A DNA stretch of 64,000 nt, taken from an uncultured Eubacterium sp. (GTDB lineage Bacteria > Bacillota > Clostridia > Lachnospirales > Lachnospiraceae). The DNA lies in assembly GCA_910586445.1 (NCBI GenBank), contig CAJUHV010000010.1, positions 1 through 64,000 on the forward strand, read 5' to 3'. Below are positions 49,322 to 57,536 of the stretch, piece by piece (the stretch's first letter is position 1; each line of letters starts with the position of its first letter). The notes under the pieces are model-generated. The model ran no database searches. It was not told the DNA's origin and saw nothing but the letters and a program-made list of their open reading frames with translations. The translations under genes and the position numbers were made by a program.

Positions 49322-51670
49322 CTACAGGTTTTCTTTTATATAGCTTTTACCATCTTTTTTACTATATCCTTTAAAAGCCGGCTCATCTGCAAATGAACCA
49401 AGTATCTCGCCATCAATATTACTGCGATAAAATAATTCATATTCAAAACAATCAGCCTCATTTTTCAAAGACGATACCGGTATCTGCACATGATAAGAAA
49501 ATCCTGTTGTATATGGATCTGGTTTCATATAATAAGACATCTCGTCTTTCAACCATTCTTTGTAAATCTTTCTTGCTGCCTTTTTCTTTTTTGCCCCTTT
49601 GATCTCTCTGACCGCTTCTCTCATGCCCCGGGCAAACGAGCTTTTTTTAGGATTTGCAATCAGCATCATATTGGTAGATACATCAATGTCTAAAGACATC
49701 ACATCTCCATTCACTGTTTCATTAAAAGTTTCATTAAAAAATTGAATACTGTAATTACTGAATACATAGTTTCCTTTATACTTTGTTTCCATATGCTTAC
49801 AAACAGCATCACTGATAACCTGTGCCTGCTCATTGCTCAAATTTAAGCTCATATTTATAATTTTTACAGCATTCTTTCCGGCAGCATTATGATCTTTCAC
49901 GCCGTTTTCTTTCCCAGATTTATCTTCTGCGGACATGCTGCTGCCTGCTGTCGTACTGCCGTCTCCTGCTGCTTCGCTTCCTGTCAGTGATTTGCGGCCT
50001 GCATGACTGCTTCCTGTTGTCTCACCGCCTGATTCTGTCCTGACCAATCCTGCCTCTTGATCTGGCATCGCTTTGCTGCCTGTTCCTTGATCTGACGGCT
50101 CTGTACCGCCGGTTTCTTCCCCGCGATTTTTTAGCATATTGCTATTTAAGCTGGTCTGCATTTCTAACCGGCTGCCTGCACCTTCTTGAACCTCTGCAGC
50201 TGCTGATGTAGCAAAAATACCTGACACACTACATACTAATAATGCTGCGGCTGCTGTTTTAGATACCGTCCTCTTTTTCATTTTCATAATCGCCACAATC
50301 CTTTCTTCCAATACATTTTTGCTGAAACTATTGCACAATGGCCTGCGTTTCGTTTTCTGCTCCTCCATATTTATTAAAATATGCGCATAATTTGACCTGA
50401 CTGATTCTCCAAATGCATGCACTACAGCCTCATCACAGGACAATTCCAGATCACGGCTGCACAACAGATACATTATCCATACAAACGGATTAAACCAATG
50501 GACTGCCAATGTAATCATCAGCATAAGCTTGGTGATCTGGTCAAATCGTTTGATATGTATATATTCATGCATAAATATATATTCCAGCTGCTCTGTATCG
50601 TTCCAGTCTGTATTTTCCGGCATCAGTATTACAGGACGCCAAACCCCATAAGTTAAAGGTGCCTTTATTAAACCTGACTGACGCACTTGAATCTTCCTCT
50701 TAACACTTTGTCTCTTCAAAAACTGAAAACAATAATCATTTTTCACCAGAATAGATGTAGAAAAATCAAATCTCATTTTCACATACACCAATGTAAAAAA
50801 CAACAGAAACATGCCGACTCCAGCTGCCCATACTATTTTTAACATATAAATTCCATTTTCTCCAAACTGGTCAGATACTGCTTTTATCAAATACAATTCT
50901 ATTATAGTAAATATAGATGTATTCTGCCCAGATTGTCCATGATTCAAGATATCTGGATTTTGTCCGTATTTGTCAACCACACTCTGACTTTGACGATTTA
51001 ATACGTCTCTATTGAAGGCTTTTGGCGCTAAGCTCTCTCGATCGAATTCCTCTGGTTCTAAGCTGTTTTGATAAAACCTGCTATTTACCCAAGTATATTT
51101 ACACATACCATATTTATTAAATGCATATTTACTTATTCCGGCTTTATTTAATGCCGTTTCACTCATCTCATTTTTATTTAACGCCGGCCCGCTCATCTTG
51201 AATTCGTTTATCCAGAATTCATTTATTCCAGACTCTTTCATTCCAGATTCTTTCATTCCAGATTCTTTCATTCCAGATTTTTTCATTCCAGATTCACTCA
51301 CGCCGCCTTCTTTTATCCCGCCTTTGTTCAGCCAGTCTGCGTTAAACCAGCCTGATTTCAATCCATATCCATCTATCCCCTTATTGCTTTCATCATTGTG
51401 AAAAAATCCATCATGATTCAGTCCCTGCACCAGCTTCTCATACAGTAATATCTGATCCTGCTCTTCCTGTGCCAGGCCGGATACCGGCGGCATCCATGAA
51501 TACAGGCTGATCTTTGAAGGGATGCGAAACGGCACCAGCAGGCAAAATATTACCATCCACCATAACACGAAAAATGTTTTTTTAGGCAGGTGGTTGATAA
51601 GCACTGTCCGGATAAGAGCAGCAGCCGTAATAAAAACAGCCCCTGAAATGCTCATTTCTAATAATCTCAT
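49322..51670 (-). CDS. BlaR1-like M56 metallopeptidase sensor, second pair
   Basis: About 782 residues. Membrane helices at the N-terminus (MSISGAVFITAAALIRTVL; FVLWWMVIFCLLVPF) and before the protease; zinc site EYIFMHEYIHIKRFDQ near residue 366, WFNPFVWIMYLLCSRDLELSCDEAVVH, then helix AAAALLVCSVSGIFATSAA and an extracytoplasmic region (T/S/G/E-rich stretch, then a globular part). No beta-lactam-binding domain is seen. Repeats of M-K-E-S-G lie in the loop at residues ~123-148. ATG 51670 after GAGGTGAG is chosen; it is 36 bases from the BlaI-like stop. Ligand unknown. Confidence 0.78.
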   Translation of the reverse strand: MRLLEMSISGAVFITAAALIRTVLINHLPKKTFFVLWWMVIFCLLVPFRIPSKISLYSWMPPVSGLAQEEQDQILLYEKLVQGLNHDGFFHNDESNKGIDGYGLKSGWFNADWLNKGGIKEGGVSESGMKKSGMKESGMKESGMKESGINEFWINEFKMSGPALNKNEMSETALNKAGISKYAFNKYGMCKYTWVNSRFYQNSLEPEEFDRESLAPKAFNRDVLNRQSQSVVDKYGQNPDILNHGQSGQNTSIFTIIELYLIKAVSDQFGENGIYMLKIVWAAGVGMFLLFFTLVYVKMRFDFSTSILVKNDYCFQFLKRQSVKRKIQVRQSGLIKAPLTYGVWRPVILMPENTDWNDTEQLEYIFMHEYIHIKRFDQITKLMLMITLAVHWFNPFVWIMYLLCSRDLELSCDEAVVHAFGESVRSNYAHILINMEEQKTKRRPLCNSFSKNVLEERIVAIMKMKKRTVSKTAAAALLVCSVSGIFATSAAAEVQEGAGSRLEMQTSLNSNMLKNRGEETGGTEPSDQGTGSKAMPDQEAGLVRTESGGETTGSSHAGRKSLTGSEAAGDGSTTAGSSMSAEDKSGKENGVKDHNAAGKNAVKIINMSLNLSNEQAQVISDAVCKHMETKYKGNYVFSNYSIQFFNETFNETVNGDVMSLDIDVSTNMMLIANPKKSSFARGMREAVREIKGAKKKKAARKIYKEWLKDEMSYYMKPDPYTTGFSYHVQIPVSSLKNEADCFEYELFYRSNIDGEILGSFADEPAFKGYSKKDGKSYIKENL
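51225..51299. repeat. 15-bp tandem array, five units
   Basis: ATTCCAGATTCTTTC and variants repeat five times (51225-51239, 51240-51254 …), encoding E-S-G-M-K. Further degenerate units continue on both sides. In frame. Confidence 0.88.
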
Positions 51671-51705
51671 ATAGCTCACCTCTCTTTTGATCATAGATCT
51701 GCCCT

Positions 51706-52074
51706 TTATTCCATATCATCAACTATTTTCCTAAGCTTTGCAATCTGTGCATCAGACAGTTCTTTCCTTCCCAACAGTGCAGCAAATAAATTATTTACAG
51801 AACCGTCATAAATCTTACCGATCAGCTCATTTGTTTCTGCAAGCTGCACGGTTTCTTTTGGAATCTTGGCATGGCACATAAAATTCGGCTCCGTCCTTTC
51901 AATCGCACCTTTTTTTATGCACCGCTTAATCAGCGTGTAAGTAGTATTTTTATTCCATCCTATTTCCCTTGTCAGCTGCTCTGCGATATATTTCGCCGGA
52001 ACATCCCCCCTGCTCCATAACACATTCATAATTTTCAATTCAGAATCAAAAAGTTTAATTGTTTCTTTCTGCAT
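51706..52074 (-). CDS. BlaI/MecI/CopY family repressor, second pair
   Basis: 122 residues: DSELKIMNVLWSRGDVPAKYIAEQLTREIGWNKNTTYTLIKRCIKKGAIER is the winged-helix domain, and LIGKIYDGSVNNLFAALLG the dimerisation region. Followed by its M56 sensor 36 bases away. The promoter has a 12-bp inverted repeat across the -10 box (52205-52238), so autorepression is likely. A distant paralogue of the 44169 regulator, not a recent duplicate. Confidence 0.87.
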   Translation of the reverse strand: MQKETIKLFDSELKIMNVLWSRGDVPAKYIAEQLTREIGWNKNTTYTLIKRCIKKGAIERTEPNFMCHAKIPKETVQLAETNELIGKIYDGSVNNLFAALLGRKELSDAQIAKLRKIVDDME

Positions 52075-52091
52075 ATCCCTGCTCTCCTTTC

Positions 52092-52279
52092 CTAAAGCGT
52101 GTCTTAAAAATCATTCCTGATATCTGCCAAATGATTCAACAGTTATTTCACTCCACGAAACGATAGAAAGTACGCTGTGCGAATTTTCTATTGTCATGAA
52201 TAATACTGTGGTAGTCCTTATTGATAGACTACCACAGTCTCCCGTATATGTCAATATACATTTTTCAAACACATTCGAG
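52092..52279. repeat. possible divergent MITE-like element enclosing the second BlaI promoter
   Basis: Ends CTAAAGCGTGTCTTAAAAAT and ATTTTTCAAACACATTCGAG resemble the element termini, but the interior is unlike the other copies and contains the promoter and operator of the BlaI gene. Either an old element or two solitary ends. Confidence 0.4.
52205..52254 (-). promoter_or_regulatory. promoter and operator of the second BlaI-M56 pair
   Basis: Minus strand TTGACA (52249-52254 complement), 17 bases, TAGTCT (52226-52231 complement). A perfect 12-bp inverted repeat ACTGTGGTAGTC/GACTACCACAGT (52205-52216 and 52227-52238, ten-base loop) covers the -10 region, as expected for a dimeric repressor site. 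Confidence 0.65.
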
Positions 52280-52309
52280 AATCCTGCATCATTTTACTTA
52301 AAGGCTTTC

Positions 52310-52475
52310 CTAGAGCGTGTTTGAAAAATGCTTTCTGTGAGATGTGCTTCACACTTAGTGGAGAATTTATCCCAAATTTATGAGGCATAGCGGGCTATGT
52401 TGATTAAATTTGGGATAAATTATCCGCAAAGTGGGGAGTGCAGATCACAGGAATGATTTTTCAAACATGCTCTAG
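52310..52475. repeat. 166-bp MITE-like element, copy G
   Basis: CTAGAGCGTGTTTGAAAAAT at 52310 and TTTTTCAAACATGCTCTAG at the other end. Interior arms TTTATCCCAAATTTA and TAAATTTGGGATAAA flank GCATAGCGGGCTATG. It truncates the acetolactate synthase remnant. Confidence 0.88.
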
Positions 52476-52937
52476 TGCGGCGATTGGAAATACATTTTCT
52501 TCCCTTCCAATCATAAATTCAATCACTACAGGACATTTTCGCACGTTTTTTGCCATAGTCAGCGCTGCAGGTATTTCATCTGCATGTATATCTGCTTCTT
52601 GAAATGAATGATTTCCTATCATTTTTGTCGGTACCTGTCCGGTAAAGCATACTAAAGGAACACTGTCATAGTTGGCTGTTGCAATGCCTGTAACTAAATT
52701 AGCAGCACCCGGCCCGCTTGTCACGAGACATACGCCTGTTCTCCTTGTTGAACGTGCATAACCATCCGCCGCGTGAATCAGGCCCTGTTCATGCCGCGGA
52801 AGTATGACTTTGATATCCGGTGCGTCATAAAGTACATTAAATAAATCAATCACCTGACCTCCGGGATAAGCAAATAAAAGATCTGCCTGCTCATACCGTA
52901 ATGCTTTTAAAAATAATTCAGCACCTGTAATCTGCAT
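52461..52937 (-). pseudogene. acetolactate synthase large subunit remnant, internally deleted and 3'-truncated
   Basis: About 158 residues remain of about 550. The first ~118 (QITGAELFLKALRYEQADLLFAYPGGQ, LPRHEQGLIHAADGYARSTRRTG, GPGAANLVTGIATA, FQEADI) match the N-terminal thiamine-diphosphate domain with its catalytic Glu. The frame then jumps to a C-terminal segment (EIPAALTMAKNVRKCPVVIEF, REENVFP), missing the whole middle and the G-D-G cofactor motif. The last codons LEHV-stop come from the repeat element. Start ATG 52937 follows AGGAGG. Cannot be an active synthase. Confidence 0.85.
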
Positions 52938-52986
52938 GGTTTTCGTCCTCCTAAATTGTATGCATGTACTTGCTTGCTTTTGCTTC

Positions 52987-53015
52987 AAAAAAAAGCGATA
53001 CGGCTTTCCGTACCG
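52987..53015 (-). terminator. intrinsic terminator between tetR-like gene and the synthase remnant
   Basis: An 8-bp stem with an AAAG loop (52996-53015) followed on the minus strand by eight or nine T. It lies 36 bases beyond the TetR stop and 50 before the synthase start, so the remnant would need its own promoter or read-through. Confidence 0.75.
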
Positions 53016-53050
53016 TTTCTTTCCTTCTTTTTGTTTCATTTATTTCAATA

Positions 53051-53647
53051 CTATCCATTCTTTTTAAATCCAGAATTTACAATTCCGCTCATCAACGCTT
53101 CAACCGTCTGTTCAATGTAAACATCTTTTCCCATGCCTGCAAACTGTGATCCAAATGAAGCATTTAAAAAAGTAAATCCAAATGTGCTTGCAAAAACAGT
53201 CATGGCAAAGCATTCATAATCCTGCTTCGGCAGTTTTCCTCTCTCTTCCATCTCTTTCAAATATTCAGTAAGTGAAGACAAAAAAGCTTCTGGTACTTTT
53301 CTAATAAAAGGCTCTGTTTCCTCATAAATCTGCGGTGCACGCAGACCAATCGAAAGCTTAACAAAATCAGGCGTCATGCGGTTCATATATTCTGTCATAA
53401 ACATCTCCAAATCAGCCCTAAGATCCCACTTTACATTTTGGAATACATCCGGCATCATATTTCCACGCCATTTTTCCTGCTCTACACCGCTTAATATAAT
53501 CTCTTTTTTATTTTCAAATTTACGAAACAGCGTACACTCGTTTACACCGGCTTCTCTAGCAATATCTTTTGTAGTTGTTGCAGCATAACCTTTGTCCCGG
53601 ATCAGGACCATTGCAGCGTCTATAATTTTTTGGCTCGTCTCATCCAT
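53051..53647 (-). CDS. TetR family transcriptional regulator
   Basis: About 198 residues. DETSQKIIDAAMVLIRDKGYAATTTKDIAREAGVNECTLFRKFENKKEII is the TetR helix-turn-helix; the rest is the all-helical ligand domain. ATG 53647 with GAGG nine bases upstream fits better than the in-frame ATG 53656 next to the same site. Transcribed toward the synthase remnant; regulated genes unknown. Confidence 0.85.
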   Translation of the reverse strand: MDETSQKIIDAAMVLIRDKGYAATTTKDIAREAGVNECTLFRKFENKKEIILSGVEQEKWRGNMMPDVFQNVKWDLRADLEMFMTEYMNRMTPDFVKLSIGLRAPQIYEETEPFIRKVPEAFLSSLTEYLKEMEERGKLPKQDYECFAMTVFASTFGFTFLNASFGSQFAGMGKDVYIEQTVEALMSGIVNSGFKKNG

Positions 53648-53802
53648 TTGTATCATCCTCTATGCAAGTGTTTACTTTCATTCTAAAGCCTCTGCCTTGT
53701 TTTGTCAATACATGATTTAGCGAAGCATGGACTGCTTTTTATGTTTCGTATTAGCAAAGTCAGTTCTTTTAGTGGATCTTTGGCATAAGCACGCCTTTTG
53801 TT

Positions 53803-54393
53803 TTAACGAAAGGAAAACGGGTCTTTTTCTACTATGCTGTAGATGTCCCTGCCGGCCTTCCGTTCGAAGTGTTTTTTAAGCTCCAAATTAGCATTCCATT
53901 TTTCCTGTGGATAAGATCCATACCGGCTTTTAATATCTCCCATGCGTTCTTCTATATACATCACGCCTTCTGCTCCTGCGACTGCATCGCACAGTTGAAT
54001 CAGCCTGTCGTATTCATCCATGGAAACTGTTTTTAATGCATTTTGAATCAATTTCAGCTCTTCATCAGAAGTATCAAATTTTCCTATGTATTCATCTACT
54101 GTCTGATGGTGAAAGGAATGGGTCAGGCATATTTTTGCCACTTCATCATACCCCAGAGACATCATATACGAATATCCATCTGATACATGTCCCAGATGCC
54201 TGACTCCAAATTTTCTGCCAATATCATGCAGCAGGCCCAGTATATATGCCTTGTCCGCATCCAGATCTCCGCATGCCTGTGCGATCTTTTCTGCACAATG
54301 GGCAGCGGTACGGCTGTGATTGCCCCATTGTCCCGGATTGCACTTTTCTGCTTCTTTTAAAAGATTTTCTGCCTGTTCCCTTGTCGGCAGCAT
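53803..54393 (-). CDS. HD domain phosphohydrolase
   Basis: 196 residues. HD-superfamily metal ligands visible: NHSRTAAHCAEK, GLLHDIGR (the His-Asp pair), THSFHHQ and IQLCDAVAG. Likely a small nucleotide or phosphoester phosphohydrolase, similar to uncharacterised HDIG proteins of Clostridia. Substrate not deducible. Ribosome site GAGGTGA. Flanked downstream by TetR and upstream by an element copy; 53657-53802 holds no gene. Confidence 0.8.
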   Translation of the reverse strand: MLPTREQAENLLKEAEKCNPGQWGNHSRTAAHCAEKIAQACGDLDADKAYILGLLHDIGRKFGVRHLGHVSDGYSYMMSLGYDEVAKICLTHSFHHQTVDEYIGKFDTSDEELKLIQNALKTVSMDEYDRLIQLCDAVAGAEGVMYIEERMGDIKSRYGSYPQEKWNANLELKKHFERKAGRDIYSIVEKDPFSFR

Positions 54394-54421
54394 ACGATCA
54401 CCTCATTCTTTTTTTGTAATA

Positions 54422-54622
54422 CTAAAGCGTGTTTGAAAAATCATTCCCGTGATCTGCACTCCCCACTTTGCGGATAATTCACCCCAAATTTAATCAACAT
54501 AGCCCGCTAATCATGCCCCATGGGTATGCCTCATAAAGTTGGGGATAAATTCTCCATATCATGCCCTATATGTAATAAGTGTGTAGTCCATCCCGCAGAA
54601 AGCATTTTCTGACACACTCTAG
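54422..54622. repeat. 201-bp MITE-like element, copy H (inverted)
   Basis: CTAAAGCGTGTTTGAAAAAT at 54422; GACACACTCTAG at 54611-54622. Interior matches copy C in reverse orientation (TAGCCCGCTA, GGGATAAATTCTCC). Confidence 0.82.
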
Positions 54623-54799
54623 TACTCCATCCGGCCAGTAACTGCACTTTCAACACCGTCTATTTTGCCATCTGCTGCGTTGTACCCAGCGGATATGAAA
54701 TCGTTAGTCAACGATGCCCGCGCATCGCCTCCTTCCTCCGCCTTGCAGACTGACAAAATATCCGGCACTGTTAGTACAATTTCTGGCCGGATGGAGTAC
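54622..54799. repeat. 178-bp segment bounded by a 17-bp perfect inverted repeat
   Basis: GTACTCCATCCGGCCAG (54622-54638) and its exact complement (54783-54799) bound an AT/GC-mixed interior. It abuts the MITE-like copy H and is of a different sequence family. Open frames on both strands cross it, but mirror each other (both end in GRMEY), so I do not call a gene. Confidence 0.7.
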
Positions 54800-54884
54800 C
54801 GGAAAATTGACTCCAAAGTCATAAATTATACCATAAGGAATATGCCTCATGAATAAAAGAGTACTTTAAAATAATGAATGCTGC

Positions 54885-56291
54885 TTATATGACATTTAAA
54901 ACACCAACCGATTTTAAGAACAAAATTACAAGCAGTACCGGTGCAATATACCGGATCATAACCACGTACAGCTGTTTTCTGCCAAACCTGCAGCCGGTTT
55001 TTTCTACCTCGTCGATAATCAGTTTTGGTTTTACAATCCAGCCGATCAGAATACATGTGCCTATTGCAACAATCGGCATAAGTGCATTATTGCTGATATA
55101 ATCCATAATATCCAGAATCTGGGCATGAGCGCCGTTTGGCAGCACAATATCAAAATACAGCCTATTATACCCAAGGCATACGAGAACGCCGCCTGCCAGC
55201 GCAATGACAGTCTCTATCGCTGCCGCTTTCACCCTTGATATATGAAACTGGTCCATAAAACTGGCTACAACAGCTTCCATAACAGATACTGCGCTTGTCA
55301 GTGCCGCAAACAGCACCATGGCAAAAAACAGGCATCCGATTATATTTCCAATGCCGCCCATTGCGGAAAAGACCTTCGGCAGTGATACAAACATCAGGCT
55401 CGGCCCGGATGCCTCCATCCCTTCCCTGCCCATAAATGTATAAACAGCCGGAATGATCATTACACCTGCTAAAAAAGCAACAAATGTATCAAATAATTCG
55501 ATCTGATTGATCGATTTTACCAGATTGGCATCATCCCTTACATAAGAACCATATGCAATCATAATGCCCATTGCCACGCTCAGGCTGAAAAACAGCTGCC
55601 CCATTGCATCCATCAGCACTGTAAAAAATCCTTTCACAGTCAGTCCGCTTAAATCCGGCACAATATAAATCTTCAATCCCTCCATCCCATTACGGACAGC
55701 TCCTGTTTCGTCTGTATGATGAATGGTAAGTGAAAAGACCGCAATACCGACTACTAACACCAGCAGTACCGGCATAATAATTTTTGAAGACGACTCAATT
55801 CCTTTATTGACCCCGCGGAAAACGATAAACGCTACCGCAAATAAGAATACCATCAGCAGAATCAGCGGCTGCACATCACTTGTTATAAAATCGGTAAAAT
55901 ATCCGTCCTGCGCCGCTGCTGCACCCTCTCCGGTCAGATAAGCGATAAAATATTTGACTACCCATCCGCCGATTACACAGTAATACGGCATAATAATTAC
56001 TGGAACAAGACATGCAAATACACCTAGAAACTTCCATTTCTCATGTATTTTTTTGTATGCCGTCAAAGGACTCTGTTTTGTCTTTCTGCCGATTGCTACT
56101 TCTGTTGTCAAAAGCGTAAATCCAAATGTCAGTGCCAGAACCAGATACAATACCAGATACAGTCCTCCGCCGTCTTTCGCAGCCAGATATGGAAACCTCC
56201 ATATGTTGCCCAGACCAACTGCACTGCCGGCTGCTGCCAGCACGAATCCAATCGATCCCGAAAATGAGTTTCTTCCTTTTTCCTGATTCAT
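54885..56291 (-). CDS. sodium-dependent transporter, NSS (SNF) family
   Basis: 468 residues with about eleven membrane helices. FSGSIGFVLAAAGSAVGLGNIWRFPYLAAKDGGG is the sodium- and substrate-binding first helix of neurotransmitter:sodium symporters; YYCVIGGWVVKYF and FFSLSVAMGIMIAYGSY (helix 6) follow. Bacterial members such as LeuT and MhsT import amino acids with sodium. Ribosome site AAGGGAG before ATG 56291. Substrate probably an amino acid, not determinable. Confidence 0.9.
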   Translation of the reverse strand: MNQEKGRNSFSGSIGFVLAAAGSAVGLGNIWRFPYLAAKDGGGLYLVLYLVLALTFGFTLLTTEVAIGRKTKQSPLTAYKKIHEKWKFLGVFACLVPVIIMPYYCVIGGWVVKYFIAYLTGEGAAAAQDGYFTDFITSDVQPLILLMVFLFAVAFIVFRGVNKGIESSSKIIMPVLLVLVVGIAVFSLTIHHTDETGAVRNGMEGLKIYIVPDLSGLTVKGFFTVLMDAMGQLFFSLSVAMGIMIAYGSYVRDDANLVKSINQIELFDTFVAFLAGVMIIPAVYTFMGREGMEASGPSLMFVSLPKVFSAMGGIGNIIGCLFFAMVLFAALTSAVSVMEAVVASFMDQFHISRVKAAAIETVIALAGGVLVCLGYNRLYFDIVLPNGAHAQILDIMDYISNNALMPIVAIGTCILIGWIVKPKLIIDEVEKTGCRFGRKQLYVVMIRYIAPVLLVILFLKSVGVLNVI

Positions 56292-56394
56292 AACGAACTC
56301 CCTTCGATTTCAGCCCTGCATAACAGGCTTTCTGCATGGCTGTATTATTTTATTATTATATTGACATATAATTTTAGCAGCCTGTCATTGCTGC

Positions 56395-57423
56395 TTAATT
56401 CACACGTATTTCCCCTGCCAGTATCCGTTTATAATCCTCATAATTTCTTTCCAACAACGCCGGCGTATCCAGTTCGTATGGGCATTTGCCTTTACACTGG
56501 CCGCAGTGCAGGCAGTTTTCTATTTTTTTCATCATATCCTGTGCCTGCGGTGTCAGCTGTGCCTCAGATGGCGAGCGGCGGATCAGCAGTGACATTCTCG
56601 CGCATGTATGAATCTCAATGCCTGCCGGACAAGGCATACAGTAGCCGCATCCCCTGCAGAATTCTCCGCTCAGCTCCTCCTTGTCATGGCAGATCAGTTC
56701 CTCCAGCTCCTTAGTCATAACAGGCGGCTGTTCAATATATGAGATAAACTCATCCAGCTCCTGTTCGCGCTGTACTCCCCAGATCGGCAGCACATTTTCA
56801 TACTGTGCCAAAAAAGCATATGCCGCAGCAGAATTTGTAATCAAACCGCCCGATAATGCTTTCATTGCCACAAAGCCCACCCCTGCTTCCTCGCACTGCT
56901 TAACTAAGTTAAGCTCCTGCCGGCCGCTTAAATAACTGAACGGAAACTGCAGTGTCTCATACAGCCCGGATGCTGCTGCCTCCTGCGCCACTGCCAGCCT
57001 ATGGTTTGTAATTCCAATATGCCGGATCTTTCCCTGTTCCTTTGCTGCCTGCATTGCTTCGTATAAGCCGGTGCCATCTTCTGGTTTTGGGCAGAAAGCC
57101 GGATTGTGAAACTGATAGAGATCAATATAATCTGTGCGCAGGTTTTTTAAGGATGTCTCTAAATCCTGCCAGAATGCTTCGACTGTCTCTGCCCCGGTCT
57201 TTGTAGCTATATACACCTTTTCCCGCATTCCGTCAAAGGCTTCGCCCAGCTTTTCTTCGCTGTCTGTATACCATCTTGCCGTATCAAAATATGTGATCCC
57301 TGCATCATATGCTTTTCTTACCAATCTTACTGCTTCACTCTGCGAAATTCTCTGTATCGGCAATGCACCAAAGCCATTTTTATTCACTGTAATCCCTGTT
57401 GTCCCCAGCGTAACTGTCTGCAT
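56395..57423 (-). CDS. aldo/keto reductase fused to a ferredoxin-like 4Fe-4S domain
   Basis: 342 residues. Aldo/keto reductase barrel 1-~265: GFGALPIQRI, YFDTARWYTDSEEKLGEAF (catalytic Asp/Tyr), KVYIATKTG (Lys), and LYQFHNPAF. The last ~75 residues have cysteine sets CRGCGYCMPCPAGIEIHTCARM and CLHCGQCKGKCPYELDTP, suggesting two 4Fe-4S clusters. This fusion is common in anaerobes; electron partner and substrate unknown. AGGAGG precedes ATG. Confidence 0.87.
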   Translation of the reverse strand: MQTVTLGTTGITVNKNGFGALPIQRISQSEAVRLVRKAYDAGITYFDTARWYTDSEEKLGEAFDGMREKVYIATKTGAETVEAFWQDLETSLKNLRTDYIDLYQFHNPAFCPKPEDGTGLYEAMQAAKEQGKIRHIGITNHRLAVAQEAAASGLYETLQFPFSYLSGRQELNLVKQCEEAGVGFVAMKALSGGLITNSAAAYAFLAQYENVLPIWGVQREQELDEFISYIEQPPVMTKELEELICHDKEELSGEFCRGCGYCMPCPAGIEIHTCARMSLLIRRSPSEAQLTPQAQDMMKKIENCLHCGQCKGKCPYELDTPALLERNYEDYKRILAGEIRVN

Positions 57424-57536
57424 AGCATTTTCCTCCTATTCGTAATCTTCTATTTCCTGTTTGCACAGACTTTCTTTATTATAGCTTCTTTTACACTGTG
57501 CTGTAAAGAATTATTATTGAATTTTCCCATACGCCG

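Noticed and set aside
54619..54822. 67-codon minus-strand open frame
   Set aside because: Spans the 178-bp inverted-repeat segment; a mirrored frame exists on the other strand and no ribosome site is present.
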